A stretch of 64,000 bases of DNA, taken from assembly GCA_000403295.2 (NCBI GenBank), contig KE159610.1:167387-231386 (forward strand). The letters run 5' to 3'. The number at the start of each line of letters is the position of its first letter. Position 1 is the first letter of the stretch. The translations under genes were made by a program, and so were the position numbers. Positions 53,309-62,653 of the stretch are shown here, piece by piece. This DNA is from Lachnospiraceae bacterium M18-1 (GTDB lineage Bacteria > Bacillota > Clostridia > Lachnospirales > Lachnospiraceae). A model generated the notes under the pieces. That model searched no databases. It saw only the letters and a program-made list of their open reading frames with translations, and had not been told where the DNA came from.

Positions 53309-55474
53309 CTACATCCCGGCCGTTGTCCGCACCAGCCTTCCCCCCAGCCGGCTCAGCAGTTCATTGGTGATAGTCCCGCTCCGGTCTGCCAGGTCCGCGG
53401 CCGTTACCTCCAGACCGCCGTCCCAGCCGACGAAAACTGCCACATCTCCCACGGAGATCCCTTGTGCGTCAGTGATATCAACCATAAGCTGGTCCATACA
53501 GATCCGGCCGATCACCGGCACCCTTTGTCCCCGGATCACCGCCTGGATCCGGCCGCAGGAGAGATTGCGGGGCAATCCGTCTCCGTAACCCATCGGAAGC
53601 ACTGCGATCCGGCTGTCCCGTTCTGCGGTAAATGCCCTGCCATAGCCCACACTTTCGCCCGTTCGGATCTTCCGGACCAGAACCACTTTGGATTTCAGTG
53701 AAAGTACCGGCCGCAGGTTCAATTCCAGCCTGGTCCGGTCGCCGGGCGCGCTCAGTACCCCGTACAGGGCAATCCCGGCCCGCACATAGTCACAGGGAAG
53801 CTCCGGATAATTCAAAAGCCCGTAGCTGCTCTGGATATGCACCTTCGGAATGACAATGCCTCTTTCCTTCAGCTTTTCCAGCAATCCATAGAAGCTCCCG
53901 ATCTGCTGTTTTGTGTATCGGACATCCTCTGCTTCCAGACTGTCGGCCGTACAGAGATGGGTATAGATCCCGCAGACCTTGAGATTTTTCATGGTAAATA
54001 CTTGAGCGATCTGCTCCACAGCCTCCTTGCCGAAGCCCAGCCTGTGCATTCCCGTGTCTACCTTCACATGCACCTTTACGGTCTGCCGCTGCCGGTTTAA
54101 AAGCCGGGCATACCGATAGTCGATCAGCGTCTGCGTCAGGTCGTATCTGCGGAGTTCTCCCGCCCTTTCTGGATCCGTATACCCCAGGATCAGGATTTCC
54201 CCGGAAATACCGAAGCGGCGCAGCCGGATTCCCTCCTCAACGGAGGCTGCCGCAAAGGCGTTTACCCCCATCCGGCTGACACAGACCGCCGTCTCATACA
54301 TCCCGTGTCCATAAGACTCTGCCTTCATCACTGCCATCAGCTCGCACCCCGGCTGCATGGCCCTTCTTAATTCGGTTACATTGTGCCGCAGGTTGTCCAG
54401 ATCCAGTTCGATCCATGCGCGGTCCTTCCCCTGTACCGCAGAATGCTTTCCGCTATTCTTCTTTTTTCCATACAAACCGGTATATAATTCTGCGGCCGCT
54501 ATGCTGCATCCAACGGACAGGATGCTGACGGCCAGAAAATGCGCCAGGCTGTTTTGGATCAGCAGGCTTTCCAGTCCGGCCAGCTTGGCCAGGAGCCGGA
54601 CTCCGACGATCATCATTGGATGGATGATGTAGATCAGAAGCGCCCAGGTCCGGATCCTTTCCTTCCGGCTTCCCCGCCGGAATAGAAGCAGACGAAGCAG
54701 AAAGTACATACAGGGCAGCAAAAACAGATACATACTGTCGTGACGCTGAATGCCAAGCTTGCGGAGCAACAGTCCCTCGCACGACATCAGCAGGAAGGAG
54801 ATTCCCAGGCCTGCCCCGCAGATCCGTAGAGATAATCTCTCCCCTCTGGCCGCTTCCTCCGCCGCCATTCCTCCCATCACCAAAAACACCGGTGCAAAAA
54901 AAATACCGTTTCTCGTATAGTCTGTGATCTCGAAAAGATTCTGATAAAATACCGAAAGGATCTGAAGCTTTTCTGCGATCCCGTAATAGCTGTCTCCCAG
55001 CAGCCCCACGGTATAAAGGCCCAGTGTGACGATCAGCGCTTTTTTGAACCCAAGTCTCCTTACCGCATACCATGCGATCCCTGCGCCGAGCATGGAGGCC
55101 GGAAGATACCAGAGATGATACATGGTCCCGTCGAAGACCAGGTCCTTGATCAGCTCCGGCAGAAAATGCTTCCCGGAAAAGTATCCGTTGTACAGATTCA
55201 GAGGCAGATAGACCGCAATCGAGATTCCATAGAGGACTGCCGTTTTTTTGAGAAATGCCCATAGCCTCCCGGCATCACAGGCGTATTGAGAGATCAGGAA
55301 AAATCCCGATGCCATCAGAAAAAAAGGCACTGCCATGCGGGCTATGACCCGAGTCAGGAAAAAGTCGCCCGTTTCGCTGCAGGAGGCCAGCGGGGAGGTA
55401 TGGATCGTAATCACCAGCAGCGCCGCCGCAAGCCTGAATTCATCAATTCCTGTATAAGCTGTTCTGTCATTCAT
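53309..55474 (-). CDS. vanT: VanT: membrane-bound serine/alanine racemase
   Basis: About 721 residues in two parts. The N-terminal 340 residues form an acyltransferase-3-like membrane domain with about ten spans (IDEFRLAAALLVITIHTSPL at the start). The C-terminal 370 residues are a PLP-dependent alanine-racemase fold with the PLP Lys in VMKAESYGHG, then VKVDTGMHRLGFG, VGYGRAF with the second catalytic residue, and VIGRICMDQLMVDIT. Near the end GTITNELLSRL carries Asn704 where alanine racemases have Tyr (GTINYEV). In VanT enzymes that Asn favours serine, so D-Ser supply for VanG is likely. The ATG at 55474 overlaps the vanXY stop by 8 bases. Confidence 0.92.
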   Translation of the reverse strand: MNDRTAYTGIDEFRLAAALLVITIHTSPLASCSETGDFFLTRVIARMAVPFFLMASGFFLISQYACDAGRLWAFLKKTAVLYGISIAVYLPLNLYNGYFSGKHFLPELIKDLVFDGTMYHLWYLPASMLGAGIAWYAVRRLGFKKALIVTLGLYTVGLLGDSYYGIAEKLQILSVFYQNLFEITDYTRNGIFFAPVFLVMGGMAAEEAARGERLSLRICGAGLGISFLLMSCEGLLLRKLGIQRHDSMYLFLLPCMYFLLRLLLFRRGSRKERIRTWALLIYIIHPMMIVGVRLLAKLAGLESLLIQNSLAHFLAVSILSVGCSIAAAELYTGLYGKKKNSGKHSAVQGKDRAWIELDLDNLRHNVTELRRAMQPGCELMAVMKAESYGHGMYETAVCVSRMGVNAFAAASVEEGIRLRRFGISGEILILGYTDPERAGELRRYDLTQTLIDYRYARLLNRQRQTVKVHVKVDTGMHRLGFGKEAVEQIAQVFTMKNLKVCGIYTHLCTADSLEAEDVRYTKQQIGSFYGLLEKLKERGIVIPKVHIQSSYGLLNYPELPCDYVRAGIALYGVLSAPGDRTRLELNLRPVLSLKSKVVLVRKIRTGESVGYGRAFTAERDSRIAVLPMGYGDGLPRNLSCGRIQAVIRGQRVPVIGRICMDQLMVDITDAQGISVGDVAVFVGWDGGLEVTAADLADRSGTITNELLSRLGGRLVRTTAGM

Positions 55475-56279
55475 AATCTCTTCTCCATCTGCCTGTCGGG
55501 CCAGCCTGTATCGTAAACCCATAGCTCTGCTGACATCGCCGGGTCACAATAAATCCGTCCACATTATTGCCGGATATCATGCAGAGCGAATCCTCGGGCA
55601 GTGTGATCGCAGTCGTTCCTGTTTGAAATGCCTCTGTATAAAACACCTCCGTCACCTGACTGCCCTTTGTCCACCGCAGCGGGCTTTTACAGGAGAATTG
55701 TTTGATCCAAGCCATATATTCCTCCAACGTCAGTCCGTATTCACTCATGATCTCGGAATGTGGATACCCCACATACCGGAAATGCCATGGCTCATGACCG
55801 ATTCCCGTGATCCCTTCCTTCCCCTTCGGGTAGCGCTCGATAAAGCCGTACGCCGGAGCAGTTCTTCGGAATCTGTCACAGATTCCCTCATAAGGAAATT
55901 CCGGACAGATAAAATCAATGACTTCCTGCTTTAAGCCCAGATCAATCGCCAGGCCGGTCTGATGTTCGCTGTGGTTGGGAACCGCCACATATTTTCGGGT
56001 GTATTCCTCTCCGTTCTCCCGCAGGGAGGATTGAAAAATCTCAGTCTGTTCCTCTGCGGAACGATATCCGCTCACCGGGACGATGCTGTCCCGGCAATGG
56101 AGCTTGTCAAAGATCAGGTGGAGGATATACACCGCCTCCCGCATCAGAAGGATGTCCGGATATTGTACGTTCACGGGCAGAAGCCTCTCCTCCCCGTTCT
56201 CCCGCAGGGGATGATCCGCATTGACCAGAAGCAGGCTTCCCTGATATATTTTTTCATCCGATAATTTCAGCTTCATCAT
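55467..56279 (-). CDS. vanXY: VanXY: D,D-dipeptidase/D,D-carboxypeptidase
   Basis: A 270-residue zinc peptidase of the VanY/VanX fold. Zinc ligands are in the SEHQTGLAID motif (His and Asp) near residue 113-122 and the GHEPWHFRYVG motif (catalytic Glu and His) near 164-172. It matches VanXY proteins, which hydrolyse both D-Ala-D-Ala and the C-terminal D-Ala of UDP-MurNAc-pentapeptide, removing vancomycin targets. No signal peptide, as expected for VanXY. An extra C-terminal segment of about 65 residues follows the catalytic domain. It overlaps the vanG stop by 4 bases (ATGA). Confidence 0.92.
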   Translation of the reverse strand: MMKLKLSDEKIYQGSLLLVNADHPLRENGEERLLPVNVQYPDILLMREAVYILHLIFDKLHCRDSIVPVSGYRSAEEQTEIFQSSLRENGEEYTRKYVAVPNHSEHQTGLAIDLGLKQEVIDFICPEFPYEGICDRFRRTAPAYGFIERYPKGKEGITGIGHEPWHFRYVGYPHSEIMSEYGLTLEEYMAWIKQFSCKSPLRWTKGSQVTEVFYTEAFQTGTTAITLPEDSLCMISGNNVDGFIVTRRCQQSYGFTIQAGPTGRWRRDYE

Positions 56280-57319
56280 AGGTACAGTCCCAGCAGCCTG
56301 TCCAGCAGTTCTCCGAAGTTCAGGCCGATTCCTTTCATCATATTTGGGTAACGGCTGTGGGAGGTGAATCCGGGAATGGTATTCACTTCGTTGAAAACGA
56401 TCTCCCCTGCCGTATTTAAGAACATATCCACTCTGGCAAATCCGGAGCAGCCCAGCGCCCTGTAAATGGTTTTTGCCGTTTCCTGGATCCGCCTTTCCGT
56501 CTCTTCATCCACCCTGGCCGGCATATGGATTCTGGAGGTCTTTAGCGTATATTTTTCCGTATAGTCGAAAAATCCGTCTGCCAGTTCGATCTCGTCCACT
56601 CTTCCCACGAGCAGATCCTCTGTTCCCAGCACCGCGCAGCCTACCTCAAAGCCATCAATATTTTCTTCGATCACAGCCTTGTCATCATGCTCCAGGGCAA
56701 GTCTGACCGCTGGTTCCAATTCTCTTTCCTCATAGATCTTCGAAATCCCGAAGGAGGATCCTGCCCTGGCCGGTTTGATAAAAAGAGGGTATCTCAGGTT
56801 TTTCGTCTTTTTTCCCGGCTTTTCCATCTCCCACCGATCAACGGTCACCGTGCCTGGAACTGTGATCCCCGCCGCCTCTACAACCCGGTGAGCCAGATCC
56901 TTGTCCATGCAGAGCGCAGAGGATAAGGTATCACAACCTACAACCGGAATACCTGAGAGTTCAAACAGCCCCTGCACCGTTCCGTCCTCTCCGTTCTTTC
57001 CGTGCAGCACAGGAAATGCCAAGTCCAGACGAACCATCCGGTTTCCCTCTGGCCGCAGCTCGATCAGGGCGGATTTGGTCCGGTCCTGGGAAACTGCCAC
57101 AGGGATGAGATGAGCCGCATCTTCATACCAGATATCCTTTTGGATCCGTTCCAGGTCTCCCTCGTACCGATACCAGTCTCCCTGCCTGGTGATCCCAATC
57201 CGGATCACCTCATATTTTTCCAGATCTAGGTTCGCCAGCACCGAACACGCGGACTGCAGCGACACCTCATATTCTGTTGAGCATCCTCCAAAAATAACTG
57301 CGATTCTTTTCTTATCCAT
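56276..57319 (-). CDS. vanG: VanG-type D-alanine:D-serine ligase
   Basis: A 347-residue ATP-grasp ligase. The start RIAVIFGGCSTEYEVSLQSA, HGKNGEDGTVQGLFELSGIP near 94, FIKPARAGSSFGISK near 182, FDYTEKYTLKTSRIHMPAR near 250-268 and the FNEVNTIPGFTSHSRYP tail near 315 are all standard. The EKYTLKTS loop and neighbours resemble VanG/VanE ligases rather than housekeeping Ddl. It makes D-Ala-D-Ser, a low-affinity vancomycin target. AGGAGG lies before the ATG. It heads the vanG-vanXY-vanT block. Confidence 0.92.
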   Translation of the reverse strand: MDKKRIAVIFGGCSTEYEVSLQSACSVLANLDLEKYEVIRIGITRQGDWYRYEGDLERIQKDIWYEDAAHLIPVAVSQDRTKSALIELRPEGNRMVRLDLAFPVLHGKNGEDGTVQGLFELSGIPVVGCDTLSSALCMDKDLAHRVVEAAGITVPGTVTVDRWEMEKPGKKTKNLRYPLFIKPARAGSSFGISKIYEERELEPAVRLALEHDDKAVIEENIDGFEVGCAVLGTEDLLVGRVDEIELADGFFDYTEKYTLKTSRIHMPARVDEETERRIQETAKTIYRALGCSGFARVDMFLNTAGEIVFNEVNTIPGFTSHSRYPNMMKGIGLNFGELLDRLLGLYL

Positions 57320-57437
57320 ATTGATTCTCCTCCTGTGATGATTCCGTCAGCTCCAAAGCACGCAAAGAAGAAAACTGCCGTAAGTGCTGCACCGTCCGCA
57401 GCCGCAAAGCGGTGTTTATTCACTGTACGCTGAATAT

Positions 57438-57496
57438 AAAAACAGCAATCTTTGTTCTGACACAAGTATTGTATCAAAATAAAGATTGCTGTTTTT
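57438..57496. terminator. Bidirectional terminator between vanS and vanG
   Basis: A perfect 16-bp stem (aaaaacagcaatcttt with aaagattgctgttttt) with A- and T-runs at its ends and a 27-base loop. It separates the vanRS transcript from vanG-vanXY-vanT. The rest of 57320-57437 is the vanG leader with no gene. Confidence 0.85.
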
Positions 57497-57536
57497 CGGT
57501 TTATTCCAAAGATTTTCCTACTTTTTTATCTAGAAA

Positions 57537-57553
57537 TTCTTATGATTTTCTTA
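57537..57553. promoter_or_regulatory. Candidate VanR binding site (tandem boxes)
   Basis: On the minus strand TAAGAA occurs twice with an 11-bp period, in a TCATAAGAATTT context. Such phased direct repeats suit OmpR-family regulators and resemble described VanR boxes. It lies between vanS and vanG, upstream of the terminator hairpin. A matching -10 box is not clear. Confidence 0.35.
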
Positions 57554-57639
57554 ACAGGCAGAAACACCAAAACGGAGTTTCCATTTGCATCCTGTCAGTT
57601 TAGATACGGAACGCCTGCCCAATCCTCATACATTGGTAT

Positions 57640-58809
57640 TCAGATTTTACCGCATGGAAGCGTCACTTCAAATTCGATCCTCTCGTCCTCGCTCCTGGCC
57701 GTGATCGACCCCTGGTGCAGCTCCACGATCTCCTTTGCAATGGCAAGTCCCAGACCGGCGCCGCCGCTTCGGGAACTCCGCGCGGTATCAAGCCGGTAGA
57801 ACTGCTCGAAGATCCTCTCCAGCTTTTCCTTCGGGATCGTATTGCCCCGGTTGGAAAACCGGATCTTCATATATTCCCCTTCCTGCGAGGCGCCTATCCG
57901 GATCGTACCGCCTTCAAAGCTGTAGTTGACCGCATTTCTCAAAAGGTTGTCCAGGACACGCTGCATCTGATCGACATCGCATCTCAGCGTCATATCCCGT
58001 TCCATCTCCAGGCTGTACGTCAGATTTTTCTCTGACAGCATGGGCTGAAATTCATAAGTCAGCTGTTCCAGAAGGCGGGTCAGGTTCACGCTGCTGTATT
58101 CCAATGTAATACTGGAAAGACTGAACCGAGTGATCTCAAAAAACTCATTGATCAGGTCCTCCAGCCGCTCCGCCTTTTCCAGGGAAATGGACAGATACTT
58201 TTCCCGCAGTTCCTCGGATATCTGCCTTTCATCCCGCAGAAGGGTCAGGTATCCGATCACAGAGGTCAGCGGCGTTTTCAGATCATGGGCCAGATAGACC
58301 ACCAGGTCATTTTTCCGCTGCTCCGCAACCGCCGCCTCTGACTTTCGCCGTTCCAGCGTGTGCCGGATGTGATTGATCTTCCGCTCCGTCAGAGACAGCT
58401 CCGGAGAGAGGATAACCTCCCCCGGATTTTCCTCGATCAGGGCGTCAATGCCCCGGTTGATCTCGTAAAAATATTTCGTAAAATTCCTTAAATAGATCCA
58501 CATGCTGGCCAGAAACACAGCAAACAGTCCCATGAGCCAAAACCATTCCAGGCGGTTCCTGAAGATCAGCTGATAAGCCTCCAGTGCCCGATCATAATCG
58601 TGGTAGATAAAACGGTTCAGAATCCCGACCATAAAGTTCGCGAACCGTCCAAACAGATAAAGATCGCTGAAAATAAGAAGCAGAACCGCATCTGTTATCA
58701 AAAGCAGGATCGTGCGAACAAACAGCGTAGTCCGCAGCTGTCTGTAGTGACCATCGCGTTTGTATCTTTCTTTTTTATTTTTTTGCCGCTTCCCTTTTTT
58801 CCTATTCAA
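57640..58809 (-). CDS. vanS: VanS-type sensor histidine kinase
   Basis: A 389-residue membrane kinase. A basic head is followed by two transmembrane segments (about 30-55 and 88-108) enclosing a short outer loop. A linker leads to the HisKA domain with VYLAHDLKTPLTSVIGYLTLL and phospho-acceptor His175. The ATP domain has RVLDNLLRNAVNYSFEGG (N box), EKLERIFEQFYRLD (F-like box) and GGAGLGLAIAKEIV (G box). This compact sensor matches VanS of vanG clusters. It should sense glycopeptides or cell-wall stress and phosphorylate VanR. Its start overlaps the vanR stop by 8 bases. Confidence 0.9.
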   Translation of the reverse strand: MNRKKGKRQKNKKERYKRDGHYRQLRTTLFVRTILLLITDAVLLLIFSDLYLFGRFANFMVGILNRFIYHDYDRALEAYQLIFRNRLEWFWLMGLFAVFLASMWIYLRNFTKYFYEINRGIDALIEENPGEVILSPELSLTERKINHIRHTLERRKSEAAVAEQRKNDLVVYLAHDLKTPLTSVIGYLTLLRDERQISEELREKYLSISLEKAERLEDLINEFFEITRFSLSSITLEYSSVNLTRLLEQLTYEFQPMLSEKNLTYSLEMERDMTLRCDVDQMQRVLDNLLRNAVNYSFEGGTIRIGASQEGEYMKIRFSNRGNTIPKEKLERIFEQFYRLDTARSSRSGGAGLGLAIAKEIVELHQGSITARSEDERIEFEVTLPCGKI

Positions 58810-59509
58810 CCGTATACCCCACTCCCCACACTGTTTTTACAAATTTCGGATGTCTCGCAGGCTCCTTCAGCTTTTCCCGCAGCCTCCCGATATGTGCCAT
58901 CACGGTATTGTTATTATCAATATACTTTTCGCCCCAGACATTCTCAAACAGTTCCTCTGAGGAGATCACACTCCCCCTGTGCTCGCACAGATGCCAGAGA
59001 ATGGAAAATTCTATAGGCGTCAATGCGATCTCTTTTCCGTAAAGCATGCACTTGTGGGTATTTTTATTGATCGTCAGCCCCCGGATATCATATTCTTCCG
59101 CCAGATGAGCCGCTTCTCCCCCCGAAGTGCCGCCATGATTATACTGCATATACCGGCGGAGCTGCGTCTTGACTCTCGCCACCACCTCCAGCGGATTAAA
59201 GGGCTTGGTAATATAGTCATCCGCCCCAATGGTCAGCCCCATGATCTTGTCCATATCCTCCCCGCGGGCCGTCAGCATGATGATGGGGTAAAAATGCTTC
59301 TCCCGGATTTTCTGGCAGATCCGGAATCCGTCAATATCCGGCAGCATCACATCCAAGATCGCCAGGTCAAACGGCACAGTCTCGACATATTTCAAAGCCT
59401 CGATCCCATTGTAGCATTTCCAGACCGTATATCCGTCATTCTGAAGGCAGACCTCAATCAGATCCGCAATCTCTTTCTCATCATCCACGATCAGAATCTT
59501 TCCGTCCAT
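58802..59509 (-). CDS. vanR: VanR-type response regulator
   Basis: A 235-residue OmpR-family regulator. The receiver domain has KILIVDDEKEIADLI, phospho-acceptor Asp53 in LAILDVMLPDIDG, the LTARGED Thr and the TKPFNPLE Lys. The C-terminal winged helix has LTPIEFSILWHLCEHRG and VMAHIGRLREKL, ending in KTVWGVGYTVE. It should activate the vanG operon on phosphorylation by VanS. The gene starts 15 bp after a SpoIIM-like gene, so it may have basal transcription from that promoter. Confidence 0.9.
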   Translation of the reverse strand: MDGKILIVDDEKEIADLIEVCLQNDGYTVWKCYNGIEALKYVETVPFDLAILDVMLPDIDGFRICQKIREKHFYPIIMLTARGEDMDKIMGLTIGADDYITKPFNPLEVVARVKTQLRRYMQYNHGGTSGGEAAHLAEEYDIRGLTINKNTHKCMLYGKEIALTPIEFSILWHLCEHRGSVISSEELFENVWGEKYIDNNNTVMAHIGRLREKLKEPARHPKFVKTVWGVGYTVE

Positions 59510-59524
59510 ATCCGTTTCCTCTTT

Positions 59525-60064
59525 CTATACGATTCCCAAAAAGGCTTTCATCCATACCGGATTGACATACGCCTCCATGACCAGCCCCATCAATACCATC
59601 AGCACTACAAACACAGTTTTCTGCTTATTCCACCGATTCCGGGGATACATCCAGCAGTACCAGAGCACCACGATACAGGCAGGGATATAACACAAGAACT
59701 GGGGCAGGATCCCTACAACACACAGGATGATCCCTTTCACTCCCATCCCCACCACAGCCATGGTCAGCAGCATCCCGCTGGAAAAGCCCGTCCAAAGCAA
59801 GAAAGCCGCCGCCCCTAATTTTCTCAGCTTGGTAAAGGCCATGCCCGCAAGCAGCAGCGCCGGGAACAGGCGCACCCGTACCAGATAAAGCATATATTCC
59901 CCGGCAATGATCTCCACCGCCGCATACTGCCTCAGGAAATACGTGCTGAAAATGCCCGGCTCCGCAATATACTGCTTTACGATAAAATTCACATATAAGA
60001 TCCCCAGCAGAAACCCCGGCAAAAAAAAGGCCAGCATCTGCTTCTTTGAATGAAGTATCCTCAC
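59525..60064 (-). CDS. SpoIIM-like membrane protein
   Basis: About 179 residues with five hydrophobic spans. The start region KKQMLAFFLPGFLLGILYVNFI and the end MGLVMEAYVNPVWMKAFLGI match the stage II sporulation protein M family of Clostridia, which helps peptidoglycan remodelling during engulfment. I prefer the GTG at 60064, with GGGAGG 7 bases upstream. An ATG at 60139 is also possible, since it overlaps the stop of a four-codon ORF with its own GGAGG. It directly precedes vanR. Confidence 0.75.
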   Translation of the reverse strand: MRILHSKKQMLAFFLPGFLLGILYVNFIVKQYIAEPGIFSTYFLRQYAAVEIIAGEYMLYLVRVRLFPALLLAGMAFTKLRKLGAAAFLLWTGFSSGMLLTMAVVGMGVKGIILCVVGILPQFLCYIPACIVVLWYCWMYPRNRWNKQKTVFVVLMVLMGLVMEAYVNPVWMKAFLGIV

Positions 60065-60298
60065 ACCGTTTCCTCCCATCGTCCCGATGCTGTGATAATC
60101 CACAGCCTCAAGGCCGCAGAGTATCGCTCGATACTTCATTATATGCCGGTCATAATTCCTCCATGCCTGTTATCTGTAACGTATTATACCTGTTGACATT
60201 TACCTGACAGTAAGGGGCTTGATGTCTGAAACCGCTGTTTGATCAGTCGCATGCCCCGCAGCAGGTGCAAGGCACCGTAAATCGTAACCAAACCCCTC

Positions 60299-60838
60299 TC
60301 AGTCGGTATATTTCGCCGCATATGCCAGCAACGATGACACGGTCTTGCCGTCCTCGATCTCCCCGAAAAAAATCTTTTCTTTCAGGTCTTCAATCGAATA
60401 AGCTTTCAGGTCAATAAACTCATCCTCGTCCAGATGCTGCTTGGAGGGAATCAGATTTCTTGCCACATAGACCTCGATCCGTTCATTGCAGAATGCAACG
60501 GTCGTCCGAAGCGTGATCAGCCATTCCAGATTTTCGCAGCGGTATCCTGTCTCTTCTTCCAGCTCCCGGCCCGCGCATACGATTCCCGGTTCATCTTCCG
60601 CATCCAGCGCTCCTGCCGGAATCTCCAGCGTATACCGCTCCAGTGCATTGCGGTATTGTCTGACCATCAAAATCTTCCCGTCTTCCGTCACCGGCACAAC
60701 AGCCGCCGCGCCTTTGTGCCTGATAAAATCCCACAGCGCCGTATGGGTTCCATTGATCTCCATTGTGTCCTGATAAAAATCCAGGATTGTTCCTTTATAC
60801 TTCAACTCTCTTTTGATTCGTTTGATCTGTTCACTCAT
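60299..60838 (-). CDS. nudF: Nudix hydrolase, ADP-ribose pyrophosphatase type
   Basis: About 179 residues. The Nudix box spans IPAGALDAEDEPGIVCAGRELEEETGY near residue 75-100, with the catalytic REL-EEETG. The FLxxxG-type upstream text (ILDFYQDTMEINGT, AVVPVTEDGKILMVRQYR) and the C-terminal LDEDEFIDLKAY match NudF-type enzymes that split ADP-ribose to AMP and ribose-5-phosphate. GGAG lies upstream of the ATG at 60838. It could also deal with ADP-ribose from other pathways. The space 60140-60298 holds a possible TATAAT at 60183-60188 (minus strand) for the SpoIIM-like gene. Confidence 0.9.
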   Translation of the reverse strand: MSEQIKRIKRELKYKGTILDFYQDTMEINGTHTALWDFIRHKGAAAVVPVTEDGKILMVRQYRNALERYTLEIPAGALDAEDEPGIVCAGRELEEETGYRCENLEWLITLRTTVAFCNERIEVYVARNLIPSKQHLDEDEFIDLKAYSIEDLKEKIFFGEIEDGKTVSSLLAYAAKYTD

Positions 60839-60968
60839 GATTATCCTGCTCCTGTTTTCACTGCCGCCCGAAAAATTCCCAACCGGCGGCGGACGCATTA
60901 CGGCATCCGTTTCCTATGCTGCAGTATATCCCCGACAATGCATCTGCACACTGTAATATTCAAAGAAA

Positions 60969-60992
60969 AGCCCCTGTCTTGCGACAAGGGCT
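60969..60992 (-). terminator. Terminator after rny
   Basis: On the minus strand AGCCCTTGTC pairs with GACAGGGGCT (one mismatch) around GCAA, followed by TTTTCTTTG; 28 bp past the rny stop. Confidence 0.85.
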
Positions 60993-61019
60993 GTACTTTC
61001 ATAAGCCGGTTTGATCATG

Positions 61020-62573
61020 TTACTTCGCATAATCTGTTACCCGCGATTCGCGGATCACATTTACCTTAATCTGTCCCGGGTATTCCAATTCATACTCAAT
61101 CTGCTTTGCAATATCCCTGGCCATAAGTACCATATCATCATCCGATACCTGCTCCGGAACTACCATAACTCGAATCTCTCTACCTGCCTGAATAGCAAAA
61201 GACTTATCCACACCCTTAAAATGATTGGTGATCTCTTCTAATTGTTTTAATCTGTTTGTGTATGTTTCGATGGTTTCTCTTCTGGCGCCCGGCCTTGCCG
61301 CTGAAATCGTATCAGCCGCCTGAATCACACATGCGATCAGGCTCTGGGGCTCCACATCTCCGTGGTGGGACTCCACCACATTGATCACTGTCGGGGATTC
61401 CTTATACTTCCTGCAGAGATCTACACCGATCTGGATATGAGATCCCTCCACGTCGTGGTCAATGGATTTCCCGATGTCATGTAAAAGACCTGCACGCTTG
61501 GCCATGCGGACATCCAGCCCGATCTCACCGGCCAGCAGACCGGAAAGCTGTGCAACCTCGATGGAATGCCGCAATGCATTCTGGCCATAGCTTGTGCGGA
61601 ACTTCATACGCCCAAGCAGACGAATCAGCTCCGGATGGATTCCCGGCACACCGACCTCCAGTGCTGCCGCTTCTCCTTCTTCCCGGATCATAACGTCCAC
61701 TTCCTTTTGCGCCTTCTCCACCATCTCCTCAATCCTTGCCGGATGAATACGTCCATCTACGATCAGACGTTCAAGAGCAATCCTTGCGACCTCTCTTCGG
61801 ATTGGATCAAATCCGGATAATACAACAGCTTCCGGCGTGTCATCAATGATCAGTTCTACACCGGTCAATGTCTCAAGGGTACGGATATTCCGTCCTTCCC
61901 TTCCAATGATCCTTCCTTTCATCTCATCGCTGGGAAGCTGTACGACTGAGATCGTGGTCTCCGCTACATGGTCTACGGCGCATCTCTGGATCGCGTTGAC
62001 TACGTACTCCCGGGCTCTCTTGTCCGCGTCTTCCTTAGCCTGCATCTCCAGATCTCTGACCATCTTTGCTGTGTCATGCTTCACATCATCTTCAACAGTT
62101 TTCAACAGATATTCTTTTGCTTGTTCGGAGGTAAGTCCTGAGATTCTTTCAAGTTCCTGTACTCTCTTTTGTCCGAGCTCTTCCACTTTGATCTCTCTCT
62201 GCTTCAGTTGCTCTTCCCGCGCTGTAAATTTTGCTTCGCGATGTTCCATTGCATCGGCACGTTTATCGACAGACTCTTCCTTTGCAAGCACGCGCTTCTC
62301 ATAACGCTGCAATTCGTTCCGTCTCTCCTTCGTCTCCTTCTCAAGGTCATTCTTCGTCTTGATAGACTCTTCCTTGACCTCTAACAGAGCTTCCTTCTTC
62401 GCTGCTTCAGCAGTTTTCACGGCATCGTCTATAATCTCTCTTGCCCTGGTCTCCGCATTCCCGATCTTCGAGTCCGCGTCATTCTTCAGCTTGGAGACCG
62501 TAACAAGATATGTGACTACGCCTGCTATCAACGCGAGGGCTACAGCAATAGCAATACACCATTGTATTGGCAC
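61020..62573 (-). CDS. rny: Ribonuclease Y
   Basis: A 517-residue protein, the usual length. One N-terminal transmembrane segment (about 4-25) anchors it, a long coiled coil follows (about 30-190), then a KH RNA-binding domain ([19 protein letters not shown] near 215-235) and an HD phosphodiesterase domain with [17 protein letters not shown] near 355. It starts mRNA decay at the membrane. The start is GTG, with GGAGG 7 bases upstream. It is followed by a terminator and lies after recX on the same strand, as in many Clostridia. Confidence 0.97.
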   Translation of the reverse strand: MPIQWCIAIAVALALIAGVVTYLVTVSKLKNDADSKIGNAETRAREIIDDAVKTAEAAKKEALLEVKEESIKTKNDLEKETKERRNELQRYEKRVLAKEESVDKRADAMEHREAKFTAREEQLKQREIKVEELGQKRVQELERISGLTSEQAKEYLLKTVEDDVKHDTAKMVRDLEMQAKEDADKRAREYVVNAIQRCAVDHVAETTISVVQLPSDEMKGRIIGREGRNIRTLETLTGVELIIDDTPEAVVLSGFDPIRREVARIALERLIVDGRIHPARIEEMVEKAQKEVDVMIREEGEAAALEVGVPGIHPELIRLLGRMKFRTSYGQNALRHSIEVAQLSGLLAGEIGLDVRMAKRAGLLHDIGKSIDHDVEGSHIQIGVDLCRKYKESPTVINVVESHHGDVEPQSLIACVIQAADTISAARPGARRETIETYTNRLKQLEEITNHFKGVDKSFAIQAGREIRVMVVPEQVSDDDMVLMARDIAKQIEYELEYPGQIKVNVIRESRVTDYAK

Positions 62574-62653
62574 AGGAGCACCTCCTTATTTAATTTTCAT
62601 TGTACATTTATAGAAATACAACAGTTAAATTTTATACTGTTTTCACAACTCTG

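Noticed and set aside
53309..59509. van cluster considered as a recent mobile island
   Set aside because: No integrase, transposase, attachment repeat or plasmid gene flanks it, and codon use looks like the surroundings. Comparative data could still change this.
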